Shown one piece after another: positions 7,927-16,323 of a stretch of DNA of 28,467 nucleotides. This DNA is from a virus. The first letter of the stretch is position 1. Every line of letters begins with the position of its first letter. A model generated the notes under the pieces. It ran no database searches and was not told the DNA's origin. It saw nothing but the letters and a program-made list of their open reading frames with translations. Both the position numbers and the translations under genes were made by a program. The stretch spans positions 1 to 28,467 of IMG/VR virus record IMGVR_UViG_3300025131_000310; one strand, written 5' to 3'.

Positions 7927-8142
7927 TTATTCAGTGTCATCTTGTAAAGGACATAAATTTAATATTGTTTTATCTGAAATTACATAAACTGGGATTTTTA
8001 AAGTTTCTTTCTGTTCTGAAACAGGACACCCACAAATATAATCTACAACAAAATAAACTGTAGTATCCTCTATTAATTCATTTGTTACTCTTTGTAAATA
8101 CGGACAACTAATACAACTACTGATAGATAATCTTTTATTCAT
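7927..8142 (-). CDS. Small Cys-rich protein
   Basis: The 71-aa product has CISCPYL near the N-terminus (Cys10, Cys13), CGCP in the middle (Cys37, Cys39) and NLCPL near the end (Cys64). CXXCP with a terminal CPL resembles small metal- or cluster-binding proteins common in phages. The gene lies between the first radical SAM gene and the thiamine-diphosphate enzyme with gaps of 14 and 2 bases, and a GGAGAG precedes its ATG. It could be a metal-binding accessory protein; a peptide substrate of the adjacent SPASM-type enzyme is an alternative I cannot exclude. Confidence 0.6.
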   Translation of the reverse strand: MNKRLSISSCISCPYLQRVTNELIEDTTVYFVVDYICGCPVSEQKETLKIPVYVISDKTILNLCPLQDDTE

Positions 8143-8156
8143 ATATACTCTCCATA

Positions 8157-9263
8157 CTAAACAAAATTAATTCCACTAGGTTTCTTATTTACATACCCAT
8201 CTAAAAATATATTACAAGCATCCATTCTACAGCAACCTTTACAATCTTTATTAACTTTAAAATCAGTTTTTAAATGTTCTATAATCTTCCAGTATCTTTC
8301 ACTATTTATTATTTCTTCTATAGTATTATCATGAACATTACCCATACACATATCAGGATAATTACCACCAAAGAAATAACCACAAGGGTAACATCCGCCA
8401 TCACCGCTTATTTCAAATATCAATGGTATTGCAAGACACTTATCATAAGGTTTTTCACCTTTAAGTTCCATTATATTCCATTTAGGTGTAATATCAGTAT
8501 CCTTTGTACTCATACTTTCAGCTGTTTTTAATACATTAATCACATCTTCATCATTATACCTGTTTAAATCAAACTGTGTCATACCAGTTTCACCATCATC
8601 TGGTAAACTACACTGTTTAATAACAAAATAATCTACACCTGAATTTATTGCGAACTTAGATAATGGTATTATTTCATCAAGCATATTATTTGGTGTAAAT
8701 ACCATTTGAATACCTACATCACATTTAAGATTAAATTGTTTTTTCAATCTTACTATATCTTTAACATTTTGAAATACTATATCTCTTTTATTGGAATTAT
8801 GTATCTTTTTATATGCTTCCTGAGAATAAGCACTTATATTAAAACGCATCCATTCACATGATTCTAGTACGGTTTTTTGTTTATATTCATTATCTACAAG
8901 AATACCATTAGTAGATATAGCCATACTTAAACCCTCATTTTTACCAACAGATAAAGCATTAAAACATTCTGGATTCATAGTTGGCTCACCGTCACCAATA
9001 AACCCTAACGATTTAACACCTGCTTTAGCTGAAGATTTAACAAGGTTGGTTATTAATGCGTCTTTTTCTATACTAGCACCATTTAAATCTTGAAATTTAC
9101 AAAATCCGAAGGAGCATAACATATTACAACGTTTTGTAAGACCAACATCTATGTGTATAGGTGAGATTCTTTTACTTTTATCAAAGTAATCTATTACTCT
9201 TTCCATGTGAAAAAGTAATTTTGTACTATCATGGTATCTTTTAGTATCAGTTGTAGTTTGCAT
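8157..9263 (-). CDS. Radical SAM/SPASM protein with a non-canonical CX3CX4C motif
   Basis: This 368-aa protein has the order of a radical SAM/SPASM enzyme: an N-terminal cluster motif, a GDGEPT motif (residues 90-95) and a Cys-rich end with GGCYPCGYFF and CKGCCRMDAC (Cys341, 344, 345, 350) that would hold auxiliary iron-sulfur clusters. The first motif is odd: RCNMLCSFGFCKFQ places cysteines at 46, 50 and 55, so CX3CX4C instead of CX3CX2C. Position 53, where the third cysteine belongs, is Gly, while 55 is Cys. The enzyme may use a variant cluster geometry or have lost it. It is the first gene of the accessory operon, about 84 bases downstream of the predicted transcription start. No convincing ribosome binding site precedes its ATG. 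The substrate is unknown. Confidence 0.86.
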   Translation of the reverse strand: MQTTTDTKRYHDSTKLLFHMERVIDYFDKSKRISPIHIDVGLTKRCNMLCSFGFCKFQDLNGASIEKDALITNLVKSSAKAGVKSLGFIGDGEPTMNPECFNALSVGKNEGLSMAISTNGILVDNEYKQKTVLESCEWMRFNISAYSQEAYKKIHNSNKRDIVFQNVKDIVRLKKQFNLKCDVGIQMVFTPNNMLDEIIPLSKFAINSGVDYFVIKQCSLPDDGETGMTQFDLNRYNDEDVINVLKTAESMSTKDTDITPKWNIMELKGEKPYDKCLAIPLIFEISGDGGCYPCGYFFGGNYPDMCMGNVHDNTIEEIINSERYWKIIEHLKTDFKVNKDCKGCCRMDACNIFLDGYVNKKPSGINFV

Positions 9264-9287
9264 GTTGGAATGTTTTTATGTTATGAT

Positions 9288-9410
9288 TAAAAATTTAACT
9301 TGACATATTTCTCTTGATAATGATTTTCTGAAAGAGGAATTTTGACTAAGTTTATTATAACATAAATTTAAAATTTGTCAAATATATTTGTAATAAAAAT
9401 TTGACTTGAC
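9288..9410 (-). repeat. 17-bp direct repeats flanking the promoter
   Basis: On the minus strand gtcaagtcaaattttta (9410-9394) recurs as gtcaagttaaattttta (9304-9288), 16 of 17 bases identical. One copy is just upstream of the -35 box and the other is in the leader, about 106 bases apart, roughly ten helical turns. Paired operator sites for a repressor or activator are a reasonable reading. AT-rich sequence makes chance similarity possible, and no regulator gene is visible in this window. Confidence 0.42.
9354..9381 (-). promoter_or_regulatory. Near-consensus sigma70-type promoter for the accessory operon
   Basis: The minus strand carries TTGACA (9381-9376), a 16-base spacer and TATAAT (9359-9354), both hexamers perfect. 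Transcription would start near 9347, leaving an 84-base leader before the radical SAM start codon. Immediately upstream lies the stop of the last collar-fibre gene and a weak stem (gactt/aagtc) followed by aaattttta, which might separate the two units. A perfect host-type promoter here implies that the accessory operon can be expressed independently of the late tail genes. Confidence 0.78.
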
Positions 9411-9413
9411 ACT

Positions 9414-10343
9414 TTAAGTCCTTATTATATAACTAAAAGCAGTACTAGGTTGCATATTATTATGAGTACTACCGCTACCTGTACTACTTGATGTAGCAGT
9501 AGTAGTATATATAGGAGAACCTCCAGATAAACCTCCACCACATGCAGTACCTGATCTATAACCATAAGTATGAGTATGTGCAGGTATTTCAGCTGTTGAT
9601 AGAGTGTGGTTCACTGTACCTGAAACACCTCCTAAACTATCCGCATTTGCACTTGTAACCCTATTTGCACTACTACCACCCATATTATCTAAACCTATAA
9701 CAGTTCTACCTCTTAAATCAGGTATAGTAAAATTACCGCTACTACCACCATAAGTATAGCCTATTACTGAAAATAGGTCTACATATGTTGAAGCAGCTAC
9801 TGATTGACCTGCACAAAGTAACCAACCACCAGGTGCTGTAGTACCAGCAAATAATATAATTCCACCTGAAGGACTAGTTGAACCTGTACCAGAAGAACCT
9901 GAAGCTTCTACCCAAGGTTTTACCAATATTTCATTAGTTCCAATAGCAAAGCCAACTAAAACAGCATTACCGTCAGGTTTATTTGTTGTTATTTCACCTT
10001 CTGTACTTGTTGATAAATAATAAGGTGCACTAACAGACAAAGACCAATTAGGATCAGATATCCAACCTGTATGTTGAGCATAACCGTCTTCACCACTCTG
10101 AAAAGCTGACCTAGTAAAACCTATAAATCTTGAAGAAGGATCACCTGTAGTACCAGCAATAGCTAACTTTATAGTATTATTTGTAGTACGATATACAACT
10201 TTATAAGCACCTAATGCTTCACCTGCTTGAGTCTTAATTGTAGGACCTTTACCTATCTGGTCGAAGTTATCATTAATAGGTGTTTCCCATTTATCAACTC
10301 CTTGTGCTACTGTCTCTAAACTATGATGTTTTGTAAAACTCAT
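9414..10343 (-). CDS. Tail-collar fibre protein, copy C
   Basis: One of three adjacent 306-309-aa paralogues. The N-terminus (about 1-150) carries a shared sequence with WETPINDNFDQI and SDPNWSLSVSAPYYLS, probably the tail-attachment part. A Ser/Gly linker near 150-165 leads into a phage tail-collar domain (about 165-230) with GGWLLCAGQSV, GYTYGGSSGNF and PDLRGRTVIGLDNMGG. The end has AEIPAHTHTY, a variable Gly/Ser-rich loop and THNNMQPSTAFSYIIRT. Collar-domain proteins form trimeric short fibres or tips that contact the host surface. The ATG is preceded by an AGAGGAAATAA ribosome binding site almost identical in all three copies. Among the three, this one is closest to the middle copy. It is the last tail gene of the late run. 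Confidence 0.88.
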   Translation of the reverse strand: MSFTKHHSLETVAQGVDKWETPINDNFDQIGKGPTIKTQAGEALGAYKVVYRTTNNTIKLAIAGTTGDPSSRFIGFTRSAFQSGEDGYAQHTGWISDPNWSLSVSAPYYLSTSTEGEITTNKPDGNAVLVGFAIGTNEILVKPWVEASGSSGTGSTSPSGGIILFAGTTAPGGWLLCAGQSVAASTYVDLFSVIGYTYGGSSGNFTIPDLRGRTVIGLDNMGGSSANRVTSANADSLGGVSGTVNHTLSTAEIPAHTHTYGYRSGTACGGGLSGGSPIYTTTATSSSTGSGSTHNNMQPSTAFSYIIRT

Positions 10344-10354
10344 TTATTTCCTCT

Positions 10355-11284
10355 TTATGTTTTAATGATATAAGACATTGCCATATAAGGTTGCATATTA
10401 TTATGCGTATTACCGCTACCTACAGAACTTGATGTACCAGTATTCTGAGTTTGTGGTGCACCACCTAAATTTCCAGCACCAACTGGGCTGCCCCATTGAT
10501 TAGTATAAGTATGAGTATGTGCTGGCATTTCACTTGTAGTAAGTGTATGATTTTCAGTACCACCAGAACCACCTAAAGAGTCAGCAGCAGATGTAGTAAC
10601 TACATTAGCACTACTACCACCCATATTATCTAAACCTATAGCACATCTACCTCTCATATCAGGCACATTAAAATTAGCTCCACTACCACCATAAGTATAT
10701 CCTATTGATGAAAAAAGACCAGAATATGTTGAAGTGGCTACTGATTGACCTGCACAAAGTAACCAACCTGTAGGTGCAGTAGAACCAGCAAATATAATAA
10801 CAGTACCTGTTGAACTACTACCACTACCTCCCCCACTTTGACCTGAAGCTTCTATCCAAGGCTTAATTAGTATTTCATTAGTAGATATAGAATAACCAAC
10901 TAAAATAGCATCACCATCAGGTTTACTTGATGTTATTTCACCTGCTGTACTTGTTGATAAATAATAAGGTGCACTAACAGATAAAGACCAATTAGGGTCA
11001 GATATCCAACCTGTATGTTGAGCATAACCTGTAGCCCCATTTGCAAATGGTTCCCTAGTAAAACCTATAAATCTTGAAGAAGGGTCACCTGTAGTACCAG
11101 CAATAGCTTTTACAATTTCGTTATTTATTGTACGATATACAACTTTATAAGAACTTAATGTTTCACCTGCAGTTGCTTTTATTGTAGGACCTTTATCTAT
11201 CTCTACAAAATTTGCATTGAGAGGAATATCCCAGTTATCTACACCTTGTACTACTGTCTGTAAATTATGATGTTTTGTAGCCAT
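10355..11284 (-). CDS. Tail-collar fibre protein, copy B
   Basis: This 309-aa paralogue has the same plan: attachment region with WDIPLNANFVEI, a Gly/Ser linker at about 148-160, then the collar domain with TGWLLCAGQSV, GYTYGGSGANF and PDMRGRCAIGLDNMGG, and a C-terminus with SEMPAHTHTY and NTHNNMQPYMAMSYIIKT. Large blocks are nearly identical to copy C at the DNA level (for example the segment encoding SDPNWSLSVSAPYYLS), pointing to fairly recent duplication or gene conversion. The segment between the HTHTY and HNNMQP motifs differs most (NQWGSPVGAGNLGG), as expected of a receptor-contact loop. It likely forms homo- or heterotrimers with the neighbouring copies. Confidence 0.88.
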   Translation of the reverse strand: MATKHHNLQTVVQGVDNWDIPLNANFVEIDKGPTIKATAGETLSSYKVVYRTINNEIVKAIAGTTGDPSSRFIGFTREPFANGATGYAQHTGWISDPNWSLSVSAPYYLSTSTAGEITSSKPDGDAILVGYSISTNEILIKPWIEASGQSGGGSGSSSTGTVIIFAGSTAPTGWLLCAGQSVATSTYSGLFSSIGYTYGGSGANFNVPDMRGRCAIGLDNMGGSSANVVTTSAADSLGGSGGTENHTLTTSEMPAHTHTYTNQWGSPVGAGNLGGAPQTQNTGTSSSVGSGNTHNNMQPYMAMSYIIKT

Positions 11285-11294
11285 TTATTTCCTT

Positions 11295-12215
11295 TTAATA
11301 TTTAATCATCCAATTAAGTGCAAGCCAAGGTTGCATATTATTATGAGCACTACTACTACCTACAGTGGACATATCTCTTGTATCATAAGCTGAGTCTGCA
11401 CCACCACTAGCCCCAGCACCATTTCCATGCCCATAATTCTGTGTGTAAGTATGAGTATGTGCAGGTATTTCAGATTCTGACAGTGTGTGATTCTCTGTAC
11501 CAATAGTATAATTTAAACTAGTAGCACCTGATACTCTACCAGCAGATGACCCACCCATATTATCTAAACCTATAGATGTATACCCTCTCATATCTGGAAG
11601 ATTAAAATTAGCCCCACTACCACCATAAGTATATCCTATTACATTAAATAAATCAATATAAGTAGCTTTATCTTTTGACTGACCATAACACATAAACCAA
11701 TTTGATGGTACTGTAGCTGAACTAAACATCCTCATAGAACCTATAGGTCCTGGAGATTCTTCACTACTTACCCCATCAAGTTCTACCCAAGGCTTAATTA
11801 GTATTTCATTAGTTCCAATAGCAAAGCCTACCAATGTAGAACCAGAAGGTTTACTTGTTGATATCTCTCCAGGTGTTATTGCTGATAAATAGTAAGGGTC
11901 ACTAACACTCAAACTCCAATCAACATCCTTAATCCACCCAGCATGTTGAGCATACGCATTTTCATTTAAATCATAAGATTCTCTAGTAAACCCAACAAAC
12001 CTAGAACTAATATCACCTGTAGTACCAGCAATTGCATGATGTAATTTACCATCTGACTCTAAATATACAACCTTAAAACGTGATAATGTTTCACCAGCAA
12101 TCCCAAAAACAGTAGGACCTCTATCAACAGCATCAAAGTTCTCATTAATAGGCGCATCCCAATTATCAACTCCTTTTTCTACTAACTCTAAATTAGAATG
12201 TTTTGTAAAACTCAT
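11295..12215 (-). CDS. Tail-collar fibre protein, copy A
   Basis: The most divergent of the three copies, 306 aa, and the first in transcription order, directly after the J-like gene. It keeps WDAPINENFDAV and SRFVGFTRESY in the attachment region and the collar signature GYTYGGSGANF plus PDMRGYTSIGLDNMGG. It replaces the LLCAGQSV segment with FMCYGQSK and has an acidic linker (DGVSSEESPGP) in place of the Gly/Ser linker. The C-terminal loop between HTHTY and HNNMQP is YGHGNGAGASGG-rich. Position next to the tail-tip protein suggests it could be the ancestral fibre attached to the tip. Whether the three proteins assemble together or act as alternatives cannot be told from sequence. Confidence 0.87.
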   Translation of the reverse strand: MSFTKHSNLELVEKGVDNWDAPINENFDAVDRGPTVFGIAGETLSRFKVVYLESDGKLHHAIAGTTGDISSRFVGFTRESYDLNENAYAQHAGWIKDVDWSLSVSDPYYLSAITPGEISTSKPSGSTLVGFAIGTNEILIKPWVELDGVSSEESPGPIGSMRMFSSATVPSNWFMCYGQSKDKATYIDLFNVIGYTYGGSGANFNLPDMRGYTSIGLDNMGGSSAGRVSGATSLNYTIGTENHTLSESEIPAHTHTYTQNYGHGNGAGASGGADSAYDTRDMSTVGSSSAHNNMQPWLALNWMIKY

Positions 12216-12233
12216 TTATTTCCTCTCTTATTA

Positions 12234-15200
12234 TCACATTACACTAAGTATATCTATTGTTATATCAGTAGATGCAACAGATCTACCATAAGCCCCTCTA
12301 GAGAATACCTTAAATTCTATAGGACTTGATAATGAACCATTATCAGCAATATTTTCAACAGCAGTATACACATTACTTGTTTCTGTAGCACCCGCAAATG
12401 TTGTTCTTACCAAACTCCCATTATACCAGTTCTCAATAATAATATCAACATATTCTTCACCAATTGGAGTTCCTTCTTTTACTGCGTACCCAAACCCTTG
12501 TCTACCAAATCCTGTTTGTTTATTTACCAATGACCATGTTATAGTTATATCATTTTCAAGAGATATTACGGCACTCTTATGATGTACACCACTACTGAAT
12601 AATTGCACAGAAGATGGTGGATGTGGTCTATGTGCTTTACCTTGAACAGTCATAGACCAAGGTGCTATTTCAGATATATCTATTTCATTTTTAAATATGT
12701 TAATAGGAACAGCTTTGAAAAATAAATTAGTACCAATTTTACCTTTTCCTAATGTAAAATGATCTACATTAGCCATTTGATAAACAGTAGAACCTACTAA
12801 ATGTGTAGTTGTTTCTGTACCGTGCCTACCCCTTATAAAATTAGAAAATTCATAAGTATCTGTACTGACTAAATCAGCATCTTGAACCATCATATACTCA
12901 TCATCAATTATTATTGAATTAATACCAGAGAACATTTCATTTCTAGTTGAACTTACAAAACCATTCTCGCTAGGTATCCCTGATATATCTACTTCTACTG
13001 TTTGATTATCTAACCAATGGTCTGAATCCATTTCTGATTTTAATACACCAACTGGTGGATGGTGTCTGCTTTCTAATAGTAATTTATAACTTATACCGCT
13101 ATCAGTACTATAATACAAGTCAACACCTATAGTATCCTCATGACCTACACCGTATAATAAAGCTAATTCCAAAACACCTGTATCTGTTAACAATTCAAAT
13201 GGTGTTTCTTTAATAGTAAACCCGACAATATTAGATAGTCCTGAAGCATAGGGTTTTTCTGGTGCTGCTAATGGTGCTGGTACTGTATAGTCTACAGGGT
13301 CAAATATATAATCAGGCTCTTCTTTACACGAAACACTTAAATTAAAATCAGTTTTTTCCTCTATAAGCTGAACTCTAGCTCTTAACCAATTTATATTAGC
13401 ATTTGGAAAATGTAAAGTAACAGGGTCACCAACCTCTAAATCTAAATGTTCAGGTCCTAAAGTAAAAGATAAACCTCTTCTACTATATAAAGCACTTCTT
13501 AACATTATATTACCAACATGTTTTACAACCTCTTTATCTACAAAACCTGGTAATGATATAGAAGTTTTATCAATACCGTTTATTTGTTGATCTGCAATAT
13601 CTTCAACCATTACAGGTCTTTGAGAATAAGCTTTATTTGGGTCTGTAAATTCTATTTCCAAACGGTTTATTCTTTCTGAATTACTTGTTTCATCTATTCT
13701 TAAACTCTTATCAGTACCAGTACCTACAAGATGTGCTTCACCAATAGTTGTAACAACATCTTCATCTTTAGAAATAAGTAATTTTATACCTCTACCAGAA
13801 AATATAGTGGATACCCAACCATGTGCAGATGCAGTACCAACTAAACTGGCTAAATCATTCTTTTCTGTAATAGCAACATTCATATAATACTTTTCATCTA
13901 AGCAATCGTTTTTTGCTTTAACAAAATTTGTTACTCTATTAAAATCACCACCATATCTTTCAGAAGTAATTATATCATCTACAACTTCTGCTGTTGTAAT
14001 TAACTCATGTATAGTTGGAGTCATAGTAGCACCTACTACCATAGAATAACTTTCACCTGCACCATGAGAATAAATAATATCATTAAAAGTCCCCGATCCT
14101 AACTCACTTGTAGTACCAGAAATACCTAAAGGTCTATATAAATAATCATTGTGTTTATATAGACTTGTACCATGATGCTCATAATTTTCAATAGCTTTAC
14201 TATTGGTAAAATTATCTCTTGTTTTATAAATTTTCCATTTATCTAAATCAGAAGTATCATTTTTACCATAATATAAAGTTCTTCTATCATGATATAATGG
14301 AACATGATAAGTATTAGTAGGTTGTGATTCTAGACTAGACGGATTTTTATTAACAACAGCTGCTGTTGAATATAAAGTATCAGACCAGCTATTTGTAATT
14401 AAATCAAAATATTTAATTTTACCTGTATTAACACTAGCAGTACCATCAGTATATCCAACATATATTATAGCACCTATAACTGACGCACTACCTATTTCTG
14501 GAACATAACTTGTTTCTAAATCATTAGTATTAATTTTAATATATGAAGAATCATAATCTAATGTTTTCCACGGTCCAACTAATAAATCATAATCTTCTAA
14601 TAATGATACATTTAATCTATAAACAGAACCATTAGAGAATAAAAGAATAAAACAATCTTCATATTCAAAAAACAATACTTCTTTAATATCTTCATATATT
14701 CTTGCTATAGTAATCCAAGCATGAGAACTTTCTATAGGAAATCCTGCAAATTGATTAACACTACCAAAAGTTGATGGTGATGAATAATTTTGTGTTCTTG
14801 CAAGTATTTCACAGAACCCGAGATCAGTTTCATGTGACACAGCAACAAGAGTAACATTTTCTTCTCTTACAATAGTACTATCTAACTCTTCATAAGCTAC
14901 ACCATTCCAGTATAATTCTACTTGACTTACTGTACCTCTACCACTACCTAAACCTAGTAATGTAGTATCTCCGCTAGTAGATAACATACTCCATTTAATA
15001 TGAGCAGTTCCGCTATTATCTTCTCCTTTAATATAAATTTTACTTAATCTACCACAAGGAAAAACTTCTTTACTACGTGCATATACTTTATCATATGATG
15101 ACATAGAAGAATCAGTAGAAATATATATACTACTACTAGGATAAATTGTAAATTCATATGCTTGAGATGGTATATCTATCTCATAAGGATACGCAGTATA

Positions 15201-16304
15201 CCCAACAGGAGAACTTGTAAACTTAGATTCCTCTGGTGTACGTATAACATTATCATATATATCATAAGGTAATGAACCAGCAACAGTAGCTATTATGCTT
15301 TCATTACCTATTTCTGTTAAAGCAGAATTAAAAAATTTAATATTTAAAGATTCTATACTATTAGTTAACCCTAAAGTTGTACATGCTATATAATCACCAG
15401 CATCTGTAATATTTACATTACCATTTAAAGAAGGAAAATCATTATAAATATTATCTGTTCTATTATAAATTACACCTGAAGTATTAGAACCGCTATATGT
15501 TGTCCACCCAGGTATGTAATCTCTGTTATTATATCTTAAATAACCATTTTGAATTAAACTAGAACCTAAACCATTACTTGTTACTACACCAGGATTCCAA
15601 GAAAAATTATTAGTTTCTGAATCTTTTCTATCACTAGATATACCTAAACTATGTAAGGCACCTTCAACTTCAAAAGTTAAAGCTGGGATAGTAGAACTAC
15701 TACCTAAATTATAATCTCTAAATACTATATAAGATGTGCCACGATATGCAACTGCTTTTCCTGTTTTACTTGTTAAAAAATCATCGGCTTCCTGTGTAAA
15801 AGAACCAGGATAAAAAGTATGTGCTATATCTACAATATTTTTACCTTCATAGATATTATGTAATATAATTGGTCCTTCACCTAATGACATTACAAAATCT
15901 GCTGTAAACCATGTTGTAGTTGTAGTAGTTTCAGTAGACCCGCCACCGCCACCACCACCACCTTTTCCTCCACCTCTACTAGAACTTACAGTCTGTGTTG
16001 ATTCGTGCCTAGTTATATCACTTTTAAACATAACATTAGCACCAACACGAGTTCTACCAAATATAACATGTACAGGTACACCTTCAACAGCAGAAGTTCC
16101 TACAGCAGATTTAATTTGTCTGATTTTAGTTTCAGGTTTTGGTGGAGGGTATATCATACCGCCAGCTATTCCACCAGCAGCACCACCAAGCGTAGCACCT
16201 AATGATGCGCCAGCGTACCAACCAATATGCGGTTGTCCTATAAAAGCTCCAGCTACTGCACCTACAACAGCTGTACCTAGTTGTACCCCTGTTTTACTAC
16301 CCAT
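12234..16304 (-). CDS. J-like tail tip / host-specificity protein
   Basis: The 1356-aa protein is the giant tip component, the counterpart of lambda gpJ and of the largest GTA tip protein. The N-terminus is a glycine-zipper segment (about 8-50: GAVAGAFIGQPHIG, GGAAGGIAGGM) able to insert in a membrane, followed by VFGRTRVGANVMFK-like sequence typical of the family and a poly-Gly stretch near 111-122. A region around 750-870 resembles the Phage-tail_3 family, and beta-rich sequence with a possible fibronectin-like end (from about 1230) follows. Residues about 374-441 duplicate a domain of the separate 111-aa tail protein. It probably closes the tail tube, contacts the receptor and bears the collar fibres encoded just downstream. 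Confidence 0.88.
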   Translation of the reverse strand: MGSKTGVQLGTAVVGAVAGAFIGQPHIGWYAGASLGATLGGAAGGIAGGMIYPPPKPETKIRQIKSAVGTSAVEGVPVHVIFGRTRVGANVMFKSDITRHESTQTVSSSRGGGKGGGGGGGGSTETTTTTTWFTADFVMSLGEGPIILHNIYEGKNIVDIAHTFYPGSFTQEADDFLTSKTGKAVAYRGTSYIVFRDYNLGSSSTIPALTFEVEGALHSLGISSDRKDSETNNFSWNPGVVTSNGLGSSLIQNGYLRYNNRDYIPGWTTYSGSNTSGVIYNRTDNIYNDFPSLNGNVNITDAGDYIACTTLGLTNSIESLNIKFFNSALTEIGNESIIATVAGSLPYDIYDNVIRTPEESKFTSSPVGYTAYPYEIDIPSQAYEFTIYPSSSIYISTDSSMSSYDKVYARSKEVFPCGRLSKIYIKGEDNSGTAHIKWSMLSTSGDTTLLGLGSGRGTVSQVELYWNGVAYEELDSTIVREENVTLVAVSHETDLGFCEILARTQNYSSPSTFGSVNQFAGFPIESSHAWITIARIYEDIKEVLFFEYEDCFILLFSNGSVYRLNVSLLEDYDLLVGPWKTLDYDSSYIKINTNDLETSYVPEIGSASVIGAIIYVGYTDGTASVNTGKIKYFDLITNSWSDTLYSTAAVVNKNPSSLESQPTNTYHVPLYHDRRTLYYGKNDTSDLDKWKIYKTRDNFTNSKAIENYEHHGTSLYKHNDYLYRPLGISGTTSELGSGTFNDIIYSHGAGESYSMVVGATMTPTIHELITTAEVVDDIITSERYGGDFNRVTNFVKAKNDCLDEKYYMNVAITEKNDLASLVGTASAHGWVSTIFSGRGIKLLISKDEDVVTTIGEAHLVGTGTDKSLRIDETSNSERINRLEIEFTDPNKAYSQRPVMVEDIADQQINGIDKTSISLPGFVDKEVVKHVGNIMLRSALYSRRGLSFTLGPEHLDLEVGDPVTLHFPNANINWLRARVQLIEEKTDFNLSVSCKEEPDYIFDPVDYTVPAPLAAPEKPYASGLSNIVGFTIKETPFELLTDTGVLELALLYGVGHEDTIGVDLYYSTDSGISYKLLLESRHHPPVGVLKSEMDSDHWLDNQTVEVDISGIPSENGFVSSTRNEMFSGINSIIIDDEYMMVQDADLVSTDTYEFSNFIRGRHGTETTTHLVGSTVYQMANVDHFTLGKGKIGTNLFFKAVPINIFKNEIDISEIAPWSMTVQGKAHRPHPPSSVQLFSSGVHHKSAVISLENDITITWSLVNKQTGFGRQGFGYAVKEGTPIGEEYVDIIIENWYNGSLVRTTFAGATETSNVYTAVENIADNGSLSSPIEFKVFSRGAYGRSVASTDITIDILSVM
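14982..15185 (-). other. Domain inside the J-like protein shared with the 111-aa tail protein
   Basis: Residues about 374-441 of the J-like protein align nearly without gaps to residues about 45-111 of the 111-aa protein encoded at 18028-18363. Shared positions include P..AYEF, the I.IS strand, YD, KE.FPC.R, I.IKG, GT.H and a Trp two residues before the end of the domain. The pattern is a small beta domain, present once alone and once embedded. Duplication and insertion within the tail module is the simplest explanation. Confidence 0.7.
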
Positions 16305-16323
16305 ATAACTAATCCTTTATTTT

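Noticed and set aside
9295-9306. Three-codon upstream open frame in the accessory operon leader
   Set aside because: An ATG followed by two codons and a stop is too easily a chance event in AT-rich sequence and lacks a good ribosome binding site.
9414-12215. Diversity-generating retroelement target in the collar genes
   Set aside because: The copies are variable, but there is no reverse transcriptase gene, template repeat or adenine-biased variation visible in the window.
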